A stretch of DNA of 35,955 bases, from the NCBI GenBank assembly GCA_964058805.1, contig CAXKVV010001226.1:1-35955 (forward strand), given 5' to 3'. Shown one piece after another: positions 1 to 12,021 of this stretch. Below the pieces are notes generated by a model. It did no database searches. It was given only the letters and a program-made list of their open reading frames with translations, and had not been told where the DNA came from. Each line of letters starts with the position of its first letter. Position 1 is the first letter of the stretch. The stretch comes from Schoenoplectus triqueter (taxonomy: Eukaryota; Streptophyta; Magnoliopsida; Poales; Cyperaceae). Both the position numbers and the translations under genes were made by a program.

Positions 1-2919
1 TTAATTTTGTTGAATATTTTTAAGATGTGTACTTGAATAAATATTTTTTCATATTTTGATTGCTTTGAGATTCATATCTTATTTGATCATACGGTCTAAA
101 TCACCCATGGAACCGAGATGGATCCATGAGCATCGGTTCTTCCAAGACCTGCATTTCACGTGCACCGCAATTAGTTCCCTAATCAAAATCCAGATTCCAG
201 ACCCAATGCTTACTCATCATGAGCAGAGCAGGCCTGCAACTATCCAGTATCCGTACAACCAACGTGATTGCTCTAATTTTAATAAGTCTGGTGGCAAGTG
301 CAACCCACCAAGACCAAGTTGTTCCCAAATTAAATGCAAAAAAGAAATGTAGGCCTCAGTTAGTGAAATTCTTTTGATAGTCCCGGTGTAACATTCGCAG
401 ATCTTTCCAAACAAATCCATCTTTATTAATTAATAATTAGAAATAGCAAACAAGAAGATTTTTGTTATATTCTTTTAGTAGTAATGGGTTTAGAGCTAAG
501 TCAGTGGAATATCTAATTCCAACTTTATTAATTCTAGAGCACAAAACATTTAATTATTCCTTCCATAAAATATGATATTTTGTACTGTGAAACACAAATT
601 CCTTTGTAAACTAGAAGGATTTGATCTCAAAACTTCACGCTATTCCACTTTTTTTTTTAATTCTATCGTAATTATACTTCATTACCTTCAATTCCAATTG
701 CGTGATAATTGTTCTTTCTAATAAACTTTTATTTATTTTACACTAGTTAAATAACATCAATGAAAATTGCTTGAGTTGTGTTAGATTTTTATTGATCCGT
801 AAAAAAAGTCGGTTAAAGAAGTAAGCGTATTAAAAAAATAATATATTAAGAATAAAGATTGCCCATGATCCAAATGTCACATTTTTAAATTGTTATCCCA
901 CATATTTATGACCTTATGTTAATATTAAGTTGCACTGCTTTGTTTTAACCATAAATAATTGAGATCACTAACGGCAAAATTATACAAATGTTTAGAGTGC
1001 TGATACTTAGGTAGATAAGAATACCTATTCCACACCGGTTGGTGACATTGACATAGACCTTGTGCAATTGAATTATTATTATTTTTTTCAAGTTAGGCAA
1101 GCATGCAACTAGTAAGCTTTGGATTCCCGGATCCTAACTGCAACGCCCATCTGCCCCATCACATGGGAGAAGGCACGAAATTTCGGAGAATAAATATTAA
1201 AGAAAACACAAAATTGAAATAAAATAACAATCAGTGCAAATTTTACTTTTGGCGGTTTCCAACGGACAAGCGAACTCAAGGACCAATCACAAGGGCTTTG
1301 AATGGAGATTTGTAGTTTTGAATCAAAAAGTTAGTTCAAAGTCTCCGTTAATTTTGTATTGAGATTCATATTTTTAATAAATTTTAAATTTTAAATTCAT
1401 ACTTTCAATAATTATTATGAATTTCAATGTAAAATCAACGACTCAGAAAACTTTAAACTAATTTTTTAATTCAAAACCCTTTGTACCTCCCGACCTCCAA
1501 TCACCAATCTAGCTAGTGTTATCCACCGGATTCTATCTGATAAAAATATAAAATCTCCCAACCCATGTTCTCCCAACTCGTGATCATAATGACAAAACAG
1601 AAGGGTCGGTCTTGTAACAATTAATTGATTTAGTACTCTGACAAGAAATTTATGTTTCATGGAGAACAAATTAATCAATTAATATATTGGTACATAATGC
1701 CTCCGTGCCATGTTTTTTTTTTGGGTACTTGTGGCCGGAGGAGGTATAACCTTGCCTATCCGAATTGGAGGTCCAACAAATCTGATAATTTTTCATTACA
1801 AAAGTCAAAGTTGGATGGTCTGAAATTTAATTTGATAAGAAAAACTGAATTAGATTGAAATTAGATTATTGCAAAGTTCGATTTGATCAAACTAAAAACA
1901 TCGTTGGTTCATTATATTGCCACATCTAATATACAAGAGTCGACGAACTCTCACGATCCTACCTTAATTTAGAAAAGTCGATCTTCATTCGTTGAAGTTC
2001 TCGTAAAATAAAGAGGCTCAGTGAATCTAAATGACACGGTATTCACTTTTTTTGTCCTTAATTTGAAATGAACAATCTGAATTGTGCTGGCAACTACTAC
2101 ATCATGTATAGTAGTACCACATAGGACACGGACCCATACAACAAAACCCTATAATTTTTAAAAATTGTATCGATTTAAATTTAATGTAGGATGACAGAAA
2201 ATATGTGTTCATTTAAAACCACATGGCTCAAAATTCAGTTGGACCCGAATAGGGATGACTTGAAATTTAAATCTAATTTAAAATCAGATGTCCAAAAAAT
2301 TGGATTCCTATCTGTTGCTCTTTAAATTTCTTCTTTTTTTCTGAAAATGAGTCTCATTAAGAATGAGAATTCGTTATCAAAGAGAAAAAACAAAGAAGAG
2401 GAGGAATTTGAGGAGCACATCTCAATCCAAAAAAAAAATACGCAATTCAATTCCTATTTGATTTGACCCGTTTTATTTGACGCTATTTGTGACAATGGCC
2501 TTAATAATTTAATTAAAATATCTTCAATTTTACATTAAAAAAAGTAGTTAGGAAAACACACTAACATACCATCATAGAAATTCTATTAGTAACAAAAATG
2601 TGTGATGAACCAATGATTAGGGGGCAGGACCGCAGGGGCCCAAATAGACCAGACCATGACCACCACTCGCACTTGCGAGGGGGCAGGAGACCTACGACCC
2701 CTTGCTGGATTTGAGCTGGTGTCTCCTGGACAGTCCACGTCAACCCACATGTTTGCAATTATTTAGACACAGCTTGACATAAAAAAAAAAGAATATTAAC
2801 GGTCTAATAAACAACCATATACACTGGTCAATTTGATTGCTGAAGATAGAGGTAGAGATATTTCGGATGTAGTTCTACACATCTACCTCATCTCGGACAA
2901 TCGGATGTATTATATTATT
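1..2919. other. AT-rich intergenic DNA, no gene recognised
   Basis: I see no supportable gene here. Several open stretches under 100 codons occur (for example 56-352 on plus and 217-420 on minus) but none has a recognisable domain, a convincing start context or splice signals. Positions 100-350 and 2610-2750 are less AT-rich than their surroundings and could be remnants of something older, but I cannot name them. Confidence 0.6.
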
Positions 2920-3255
2920 GGGGAGGATCACTTGACAGTAGTTATCTTAATAATTTTGATAATGAATTTTTAAAAAAATATGAAAATAATTTAAAAATAT
3001 ATAATTTTATTTGTAGATTGATGTGATTTAAATTTCATATAATTTCATTACTGTTTGTTAATTCATCAAAGATCATCAATATTTTATGTAATTTATAAAG
3101 ATTTTAATTTAATGATCTTTGATAGACTATCAAAATTGCATGCAATTTGAATCACCATCAAGAATATATTTTTATATTTTTTTTAGTTTTTTCATATTTA
3201 TGTGAAAATTAATTATTAAGATTTCAAAATAACCATTGTCAAGTGATCCCTCCCC
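2920..3255. mobile_element. MULE-type MITE, 336 bp, 9-bp target duplication
   Basis: The ends are inverted repeats: the left end reads GGGGAGGATCACTTGACA and the right end is its complement with one extra base, and imperfect complementarity continues inwards for several tens of bases. The element is flanked by a perfect 9-bp direct repeat TATATTATT at 2911-2919 and 3256-3264. A 9-bp duplication with G-rich ends is the Mutator superfamily signature. The interior is AT-rich with no coding capacity, so this is a non-autonomous copy that would depend on a transposase elsewhere. The low-complexity duplication sequence slightly weakens the call. Confidence 0.8.
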
Positions 3256-3290
3256 TATATTATTAGACATGCAAATTTGTCTAATGCGCT

Positions 3291-3643
3291 TTCAGTAGCA
3301 TTTTGACCGAAACATTATCAGTCCAAATTTTAATTTTTTATACTCAAAGTTTCAATTTAAATAGCTCAATAAAATATGTATATCATATTTTTATAGAATA
3401 CTATTTTTTATTATGTTTAAAATTATTTTATTATGCTTAATGATTTTTAGAAGATGACCCTTTTGACATATATTTTTTTATACTTTTTATTATTTTAGGG
3501 CTATCTTTCAAAAATCATTAAGTATAGTAAAATAATTTCAAACATGGTAAACAATAGTATCTATGATTATGATATAAATATTTTATTGAGCTACTTCAAT
3601 TAAAATTTAGACTGGTAGTGTTTCGGCCGAAGCGCTATTGGAA
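3291..3643. mobile_element. Fold-back MITE-like inverted repeat
   Basis: The left half (about 3291-3460) is the reverse complement of the right half (about 3475-3643) over nearly its whole length. Shared blocks include CCGAAACA near each end, TAGCTCAATAAAATAT, and AATGATTTTT flanking the centre. The arms are diverged by substitutions, so the element is old. I could not find a convincing target duplication, so the superfamily is unassigned. Confidence 0.65.
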
Positions 3644-3673
3644 ATACAATAGACAAACTATATATATATATAT

Positions 3674-4083
3674 GAGAGAGATAGAGTTGGGATACGATAC
3701 TATACATAGCACGGATCACCCTCGTGCTATGGATCAACTTTTTATTTTTGAAGTTTAAATGATGGATCCAGCCGTAAAAAATATTTTTCATATGAATATC
3801 TAGATGTATATCAAATTTTATATATTTTTTAGAATTTTTATTTTATTTTTTAAGATAGTTAGAAAATCACTTGATTTAGTTATAACGAGTCATTCAAAAG
3901 AAGTAGTTTTCTAACTATTTAAAAAAATCTAAGAAAATATAAAATTTGATCTACATCTAGATATTCATACGAATATCATTTTATAAAGTTGGATCCATCA
4001 TTTAAACTTTAAAAATGAAGAATCGATCCACAGCACGGGGTGATCCGTGCTATGCATAGCATTATAGTCCAATTCTCTCTCTC
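3674..4083. mobile_element. Fold-back MITE inserted in a (TA)n tract
   Basis: Both ends begin with a GA-rich segment. The left reads outside-in from 3674 (GAGAGAGATAGAGTTGG) and the right end near 4083 is the complement of GAGAGAGAGAATTGG. Behind the ends are matching inverted blocks GCATAGCACGGATCACC and AAGTTTAAATGATGGATCCA, and further in ATGAATATCTAGATGTA. The arms are about 150-180 bp. Both flanks are (TA)n (3655-3673 and 4084-4095), so the target duplication cannot be read. The interior is non-coding. Two different internal inverted blocks place the axis near 3870. Confidence 0.72.
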
Positions 4084-4099
4084 TATATATATATAACTA

Positions 4100-4760
4100 T
4101 ATTATGGTGCTTGGAGAAGCACCATGGATGTGGTGCTTAGGACTCAAATATGTAATTTCAAACTAAATACGACCAATCTGAACCATTCAATTTAGTCGGA
4201 ATATGTAAATGTATTAGCAAATTAAATTTTATATTTTTTAAAATTAATTTGCTATTTTTTCGGATGAAGAGAAAATGACTTAATATGAGAATAGTTATAT
4301 ATATATATAGTAAAACTAATATATTTTTAAGAATACAAAGTCCCTCTGCTTTTAACTAAAAAACATATCTAATTATTTTGAATTTCAATTTATGTGTGTT
4401 AATAAAAATTTTATAACAAAATCTTATGGGATAAAAAAAAAATTGAGTGAGGCTAACGTTCTTCATGAAGCATAATAAATAATGTGCTTTGGATTCAAAT
4501 TTCTAATTTTAAAGAAGATATAACTAATTCGAACCGTTCAATCCAATCTTCATATCAAAATGTGTTAGATGGGAAGAAAATCATTATTTTCTTCACATCT
4601 AAAAAAAATAGCAAATAAAATACTAAAAGATATAAATTTCAATTTGTAACTTATTTTGGTATGAAAATTAGGTTGAAGGGTTCAAATTGATCAGTTCAAA
4701 ATTAGATATTTTACTTCAAAATATACTAGCCACCATGCTTCGCTAAGCGGTTTCACAGTT
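4100..4760. repeat. Diverged dispersed repeat, at least two copies
   Basis: Positions about 4108-4200 and 4465-4560 are similar in direct orientation. Each runs from a short GAAGCA-type block through a GGA(C/T)TCAAAT block to a GAACC(A/G)TTCAAT block. A further, weaker inverted match lies at about 4640-4740. No target duplication was found. These look like remnants of an old MITE family. There is no gene. Confidence 0.4.
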
Positions 4761-5761
4761 TCTTAAGTACTTATTTTTTATTTTTTTTCAAAAGTGATTT
4801 ATGTTTATATGCAATGACTGATTATTTTATTATTATTTTATCTTCATATTAAAAAATAAAATAAATACTTATGAAACTAAAAAAATAATATTTTTTTATA
4901 TCAATAATATTTTGATATAAATAATTAATTGAAAGAAAAATTAAAAATAATTATATATATTTTTGAATTAAGAGCATAAAAAAACTTCGTATTCGTAAGA
5001 GTACTTTAGTCTATATTTTTATATTATAGATATCATCATGTATATGACCTAAGCGCAGAACACTGTACATGTATTTTATCTAATATATATAACCAGTTAC
5101 TTTGCATTGAAGTTTTGTACTTTAGTGTTGAGTATTCCAAATTAATTGAATTCAATACTTGGAGCCTTGTCATTTGTGAATTCAATTCTGTAACTACTGA
5201 TATAATTCGAATACAGCACACAACAACATGTGCGCTGTTATTTGTACTTAACCACCATTACCTGGAGGTTTAGATTTCGAAAAGAATTAGAAGGGAATCA
5301 TTTGAGAGAGAATTGAGAAGAAAATAATTGGTGTCACATGTGAGACAACTATCATTCCCGTTTCCTTTTTTTTTCCTATTTTCTTTTGGTGGAAAAAGAA
5401 AAAAAGATTTATTTATAATTATTTATTTTGACGATTCTATGCCTTTGCAAACTATGTAAAAAAAAATAAACTTAGGAATAAATATTCACATATTATTTTA
5501 ATAATTCATGAAGTATTATTTTCTTAGTAAAGATAAAAATCTAAACTACCTGTTTTTTTAAAGGTCCATAAATGACTCTTGGTCGTATTTTAAACTAGCA
5601 ACTTCTCACACATTAAATATTATCTTTTTCCACTATATCAAATATTATTTTTTAATCAGTCTAAGTACTATTAAAAGTAGATCGTTACATACTCCATTTC
5701 ATTTCGTATTATTTGTTGAACAATCATTTTTATATTTAATCGAGTTCAATATATATAATTA
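4761..5761. other. AT-rich intergenic DNA, no gene recognised
   Basis: Nothing supportable. The stretch is dominated by A/T runs and short open frames without domain character. Confidence 0.55.
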
Positions 5762-6100
5762 TATATCCAGAAAGAGAGTTAGCTCTCAAAGTTTTTTAAT
5801 TATGCCGCATCATCCATAGTTTTTATCATTAATTTATTCTTCTCTCTTTATTTATCTTAATCAAATGGCTCATATCATTTTTTTCTTTTTTCATTCAAAA
5901 AGATGATATGTTATCTCTAAGGTACAATTAAATACTTAAGCAATATAACTTTTTATATTATTTTTATTTTATTATTATGTAGCTAATTATGTTCAATTTT
6001 TTTAACAAAACTTATTTTACAGAATTTTTTATGTTAAATATGTATTATTTATATATACTATATTTTTTCGGGATGAAACCCGATGAACAATCCCGGTTCA
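5762..6100. repeat. Dispersed repeat copy A, matches MULE insertion flanks
   Basis: This stretch is homologous in direct orientation to 11570-12000 plus 17370-17400. Shared blocks are TCAAATGGCTCATATCATTT (copy B has GGTTCATATC), ATGATATG, TCTCTAAGGTA, ATTATGTAGCTAATTAT, and finally GATGAA..CCCGATGAACAA. Copy A lacks the 5.3-kb MULE that interrupts copy B, so it works as an in-window empty-site reference. It has no coding capacity, and the family is unknown to me. Confidence 0.65.
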
Positions 6101-6582
6101 TATAAATTATGAATTAGATTTCATTATCAGATTTTTAAATCAAATAATTACATTTTAATTTTTTTCAAAATAGACAAGCCAATTTGTTGTCAATGCATCT
6201 GCATCCTCGTGTTACTATGGTTCATGAAATCATTTAGAAGGTTTCGTTTTATTTTAATAAAAATAAATATGTGATTGTAAGGAGGAAGAAACTATCGATT
6301 ATTGGTTTATCTCTTTTGCTTTCATGAAAGATTTTTGGGTCGTATTTAATTGCTTTAATTCTAGGCGTTTCCACTTGTCGTTTACTTCTATTATTGATAT
6401 GTGGAGTGCTTGCTCTGAATTGCAGTAATCTGGTAGATACTATGCTCATTCTTTAATTTTAGTGTGCTCTGGGTTCAATGGAATTATAGAAATAGATTCA
6501 TTTTTTGTCGTTTGCTCCTAATATTTATTCTTTTGTCTTAAAATTTTCACATTTTCTTCGTATATAGATAGGGGTTTATATA
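6101..6582. other. Intergenic DNA, no gene recognised
   Basis: Nothing supportable. A 66-codon open frame on the minus strand at 6249-6449 has no recognisable character. Confidence 0.5.
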
Positions 6583-7085
6583 TGGGGTGTCGGTTTGGTT
6601 TAAATTGAAATAATTATATATATTCGAAATTTTTTAGTTTGTCAAATTATGAACCGAATCAAACTTCTAAAAATATCAACAAAATATAATAAACTGAAAA
6701 CAGAATAAACCGATATTTCTTTTGGTTTATTCGTTTTAACCGAAATTATATTATTTAAACAGGAATAAAAATATCAAAAGTCAGAAAAGTTGATAGAAGA
6801 AATAAATAGTTTAAAAAATAAAAAATAACTAAATAAAACTTATAAAAAATAAACATATTCAGATTATTTTTGATATAATCTTTATTTATATCAAGTAAAA
6901 TAAAATTATTTGATTAATTTTGGACTATTCTGTTTATCCGATTTAGAAAAAAAATCAAAACTGAATCAAATAGCTAAAATTTTCAACCGAATCAAAACTT
7001 TTAAACTGAAAAAAACAAAACAAATAGTCCAAAATTTAACGGTTTGATTCAAAACCAATTAAACTGATCCGTTTGCACACCTCTA
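6583..7085. mobile_element. hAT-like non-autonomous element, copy 1
   Basis: The left end TGGGGTGTCGGTTTGG and the right end complement of TAGAGGTGTGCAAACGG form short inverted repeats of the plant hAT type. The body is related in the same orientation to 7167-7649 (shared TTTGTCAAATTA, CTGAATCAAA, ATAAACATATT-like blocks). The target duplication is obscured by TATATA on both sides. No transposase is encoded. Confidence 0.55.
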
Positions 7086-7166
7086 TATATAGACATACAT
7101 TCAAAGTAACATAGACCATCTATACAAGAATGAAGTGGTGCTGGTCTTTGAGGAAGAATCAGCAGT

Positions 7167-7649
7167 TAGGGGTGTGTAAATGGTCAGTTCAGTTCAAACC
7201 GAAAAATATATACAATTAAAATTTAGTTCGATTTGTCAAATTACAAACTGAATCAAACTTATAAAAATATCAACTGAATGAACTAAAATTGTATTCAATT
7301 TATTCGGTTAAATCAAAATTATATTAGTCAAAGAGATGTTAAATATCAATAGTTTCAGAATAGTGATATATGAAAAAACGAAATAAATAATTAAATAAAA
7401 TATATAGAAAATAAATATATTTTGGTTATCCTTAATATCATTCTTATTTACATCAAAGTAAAATTAATTTACTTGATAAATTTTGAACTATTCAGTTTTT
7501 TTAGTTTATCCAATTTAGAAAACCGAACCAAATAATAAAAAATAAATTAACTATGATTTTTTAACTGAACTAGAAAAACCAAACAAAATAGTCTAAAATT
7601 TAACATTTCGATTGAAATTCAATTAAACCGATCCATTTGTATACCCCTA
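7167..7649. mobile_element. hAT-like non-autonomous element, copy 2
   Basis: The left end TAGGGGTGTGTAAATGG pairs with the right end, whose complement reads TAGGGGTATACAAATGG. The flanks TCAGCAGT (7159-7166) and CCAACAGT (7650-7657) agree at 6 of 8 positions, consistent with an aged 8-bp hAT target duplication. The interior is AT-rich and non-coding and is related to the element just upstream, so the two lie as direct copies about 80 bp apart. Confidence 0.65.
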
Positions 7650-10399
7650 CCAACAGTGGTGGCCCTTCCAGCTGCCATTCCATGAATTTCCTCTTTGCTA
7701 TGTTTGATATCGCTGGTTCTCTCTGATTGCTTGGTGGTATTTTGATATGTTGCATACTGTTTTTAGTTTAGGTAGACTTCTAGAACTTTTACTTTTATAA
7801 GGTTTTTTTTAAATGAAATAAAAAATGACAGGCAGACTTTTAAGACTTTTACTTTTGTATAGTTTTCGAAATAAAATAAAAAATGACAGATTTTTTTTTG
7901 CATGCTTTTATAAAAAAAAACATGTGAACAAGGATGAAAAAAATTTAATAAACATTTTATATTAAGAATCTATTAGTTCGGTCCATCTTATGTCTCTGTT
8001 GCAACTTGTAAGCCAAATTAATATCTAAAAATTGACGTTCCGGGGTAATACATTAATCCTTCTTAAAATGTCAATTCAAGCACGCCATTAGATGTTATAT
8101 GTAACCGAGAAGAATTAATCAAACCTCATACACTTCCTATAAAAAATTGCTTACTGCAATCCATCCAGAGAAAAAAAAATGGCGAAAAATAATTTCTTCC
8201 AGAAGGACGCTCCTTCATCTTTGTAATTTCTTATTCCACATTCTATAGTACTAGACATATCATGATATCATCCTGTTTTAGCCTATCATGATTATTCCTT
8301 AGCCGCCTTTGTTTGTTCCAAAAGTTCCTGAGAATAAATGCAAGATGGTCTGTCAAAGAAGATCTGTCAATTCCATCGAGTGTGGTTAATCAAATTGTAA
8401 AAGCCAATATTCTCAAATCCAGAATAATATCTACACTACTTCGAATTTCAAAATATCAACTTATCAAAATGGTATATTCTGCCATATTAAAGTTGAAAAA
8501 CAAAGTGAACAAAATGGTACAATTTCAATTAAGGATAGGCTTCCTTGGACTTCCTGCCGAAATACCTTTTGTACTGATGGTATATATATCATCCAATTAA
8601 TTTAAAACGTACTTTTATTTAAACATAGCTTGTTTTTGGACGACTTCGTTCTACAAAATTTTTGTATTCAATAAATTTGAAACATATATAATGAAGTGTA
8701 ACATAATAAATTCTGCTGAAATTGCCGCGAAGAAATACACAAAAGATGTTGTACGTAAGATTATTTTTATATTCTAGGTAACCCATACATCCTCTTTAAA
8801 TGTGGAGAGAAGAATCAAGATTGTATATACAAAATAAAATGATCAAAATAAATAAAATAGAGAAATTATACAGCAGATTTGGTCATCAAAAATATATTTC
8901 TACTCTGTTTGCTTTTGATGCTTGCCTAGCACCTTTTCTTCTACTGCATCAAAATACAGTTATCTTCGCACTCGTCTAACAAATAAAATGAAAATATTAT
9001 TTTGAAAAGTGAAAATTGCATTATTAATTTATATCTAATTCGCACATAATAAAATACATAATTTCTAACTTAAATCCTAAAATAAAAATATTTATACTTA
9101 ATATTATTTACAAACGTGTTGCGAGATTTGGATATACAAAAATAATTTCTTCATTATTTTTGTCCAAGTTTATCTCAAACAGTCATATTTGACCCTGTTG
9201 GTACCTGTCAATAATTAACTCCCACATCGACCGGGTCCAAATTTATCTTTCTGTGGACAAAATTAAAATCCAAAAACTTACCAGAGAACCACCTTCGTTG
9301 GCCATTAACTTTATACCTCCAATAAATTATCATCATTTGTCCAATTCAACGTATCTCTTCACTTATTGAAATGGAACTTTTAAAAATATATCTTTTTATT
9401 AACAAAAGTACCCGAATCCAAACCCAATGTTAATAAAAGGAAACAGAGATGAAAACCTAGCACTTAAATACCCAATAGCAGAGTTATTCCGCTAAGGTGG
9501 GAATGGGATTGTCGAACACGTTTTGCTATTCAGAGAGAACATAACCTAGTAATTCAGAGAAAATTTTCTCTTTTTTTTTTTGCGAAATCTATTTTACTAG
9601 AATAATATTATTGTTTGATTATCAGAAAATATCTAACAGAGCAAGAGAAGGAAAATAAATTAGTGTCCTTCTATTTATTTTACAATTTCTGTGGACTTAT
9701 AGCGTTCTTCCTATTAGTATATGTGAAAATAAATTAGTATGAAATGCCATATTAATTATTTTGTCTTCTGTCAATTAAATATTTTATATTTTACATGCGA
9801 AAAATCAAACAGCCAAGGGTAGAAAATATCCTACAAATTTTATACGGAGAAACATTTACATAAAAGGATACTCTATCGTCACTTTTTTTGAACTATTGCA
9901 TCTTTTACCATATTCATTCAGTTAGGATAATATAAATTCCTCAACTTAAAATTGAGACATTTTGATTTTATTGTTATTGATGTCAAGAATATAAAATATC
10001 AATCTCCATTTATTTATCTATATCAATAAACTATTTTTTAAAGGACTCTTATTATCTCCAATATTTAATTATTTCTATTCGTGCTAGACATGCAATTATT
10101 TACCAAATAACTTTAAGAATCTTTTGATTTCGATCAAGAATTCATAGTCCATAGATTTCTTACAGTACAATGAAATAAATTAGATCTGATAATTTTATTG
10201 AATTTTTTAATTTGAGTTTTTATATTTTATTACTTATTAAGGTTTTAGAAATAGAGGCATAACAATAAAGATTAAAAGAGAAATAATTAAATACTCCTCA
10301 AATACATTTTGGTTGTTTTATTCGAAGAAAGAACATATGAAGGTTCGATTGCAATAAAATAAAATTCCAATAACTCGAGGTGAAATAATTAATAGATCG
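7650..10399. other. AT-rich intergenic DNA with one weak gene-start-like signal
   Basis: No gene can be supported. At 8138-8146 there is a TATAAAAAA-like box followed about 40 bp later by an ATG (8180) opening a 15-codon frame that runs into a possible GT donor. A 95-codon open frame lies downstream at 8313-8600. I could not join these into a credible protein and recognise no domain, so I treat them as chance or a relic. The rest, including long T/A tracts around 9550-10380, shows nothing. Confidence 0.5.
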
Positions 10400-10980
10400 A
10401 TGAAGTAATGATGTACGCCATTATTTGGTGGGCTCGGCCGAAATTTAGTCCTCTTTTTTTTTCTAAAACAAAAGCTATAGATTATTCTCGCTTTAAAAAA
10501 AATTAGAAAACCAAGTTGAAAAATGGTGGTGGAATGATTGAGGAGAGTGAGCCGTGTGAAATTGTCGGTTCATAGCAGACAAGATGACACGCTCGACGGG
10601 CAGATGGGTCACAGGCTCACAGGCTCACAGGCCAGCCTGCCAGGACTTTCATGCGTGGTTTGTTCTCACGTGCTGGGACAAAGAGCACCTTGGACCACGT
10701 GAGTGGAGGTGGGGCTTATTCCTCTCCCCCACGTGAACACACAACATCTCCACCACCAAGTTTCCCTTATGATGCCATCCCAGGATGCTCCATCTGCGTT
10801 TCAAGACGCTATTTTCAGAATTTCTTCTTTCTGGTCAGAACCCTGGGCAGGGCAGAGTAGACGTAGACGTAATAGCTCATTAGCTCTGTATGGGGTCTGA
10901 TTGCTGAGTCAAGAACCGACATTCAGCTTAATTTTGGGACCTTCCATTTGTTGAGTTTCATCTATATATACACTTTCAGA
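10400..10980. promoter_or_regulatory. GC-richer patch with three G-box (CACGTG) sites
   Basis: Against an AT-rich background this stretch is GC-richer. It holds three CACGTG palindromes at 10667-10672, 10696-10701 and 10730-10735, spaced 29 and 34 bp apart, preceded by a short CACAGGCT direct repeat at about 10609-10633. A TATATATA box follows at about 10963. CACGTG is the core bound by plant bZIP and bHLH factors. No coding sequence is recognisable downstream before the MULE at 12019, so this may be an orphaned promoter, a promoter of a non-coding RNA, or chance clustering. Confidence 0.4.
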
Positions 10981-11569
10981 TGAGATATCTATGTACGTAT
11001 ATGGATACTTGTATAGTATTGTACATGATTCTCATAATTCACAATTATATGATTTTTTGGCCAAAATCCAAAAAAAAAGTTTAGCTACGAAATTTCATCA
11101 TTGGTTTAAAGAAACGAAGGCAGTTTAAATAAGTTGTTAGTTAATTGATATGATGGATTATATTTTTGAATTTTGGATAAATTCATGAGAATAGTAGCAA
11201 ATATTTTTGTAAATTCCTTTGAAAGATCCACAGCGATACCATAGTTTCTTATCCACAAAAATAATATTTTTTTAAAGAAAGCAATAACATTGAAGTCATG
11301 TTTGTAAAAATTTGACTAAAGAACATTTTCTGATGTTATTTATCATCATTTCTAATTAGTATTACTGTATTAGAAACGTCAATTTTCCACTCCATCCGAA
11401 CTTATCTGATGACTTAATGCGTCAAGTATAGATTTATAATTTTTTTCTCTGGTCGAGTTATGTCAACTAGATCAATTTTTTTATGTTCATTAAAATTGGT
11501 TTGAAAATTAACATTATTATAAATTTGTATACACTTAATAAAGATTACATCACATCAAATTCTATGAGC

Positions 11570-11983
11570 AAAGAGGGTTAGTTTTTTTAGCTATATCAAT
11601 CATCCATTTTTTTCACTATTGATTTTGTTTCTCTCTTCATTTTTATCTTATTCAAATGGTTCATATCATTTTTTTTTCTTCATTTAAATAGATGATATGA
11701 TGCCTCTGAGATACAATTTAAATACTAAAGCAATATCAATCAAATGACTCATATCATTTTGCTCTTTTTTCATTTAAAGAAATCATACAATGTCTCTAAG
11801 GTATAATTTAAATACTAAAGTAATATAACTTTTTATATTTATTTTTTAATAAATTATTATGTAGCTAATTATAATATTTATCATTAAACATATTTTTAGT
11901 ATTTTAAAAATTATTTTTTGTTGAAAAATTTTCTAATAAAAATTATTTACAGATTTTCTTAATTATCTGATTGTTTATGTATG

Positions 11984-12018
<35 letters not shown>
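11570..12018. repeat. Dispersed repeat copy B, left part, with internal tandem duplication
   Basis: Homologous to 5762-6060. Unlike copy A it contains an internal tandem duplication of about 85 bp (about 11654-11738 and 11739-11826), each unit running from TCAAATG through CTCATATCATTT to ATTTAAATACTAAAG. It ends in (TA)n at 11984-12007 and (GA)n at 12006-12020, where the MULE begins. The right part of the same copy resumes at about 17370. Confidence 0.65.

Positions 12019-12021
<3 letters not shown>

Noticed and set aside
8180..8600. Small spliced gene starting MAKNN
   Set aside because: The TATA-like box and ATG are suggestive, but no exon pair gives a recognisable protein.
10651..10900. 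Two overlapping open frames of 65-69 codons
   Set aside because: They owe their length to local GC richness, lie in different frames and lack any domain. The stretch looks regulatory.
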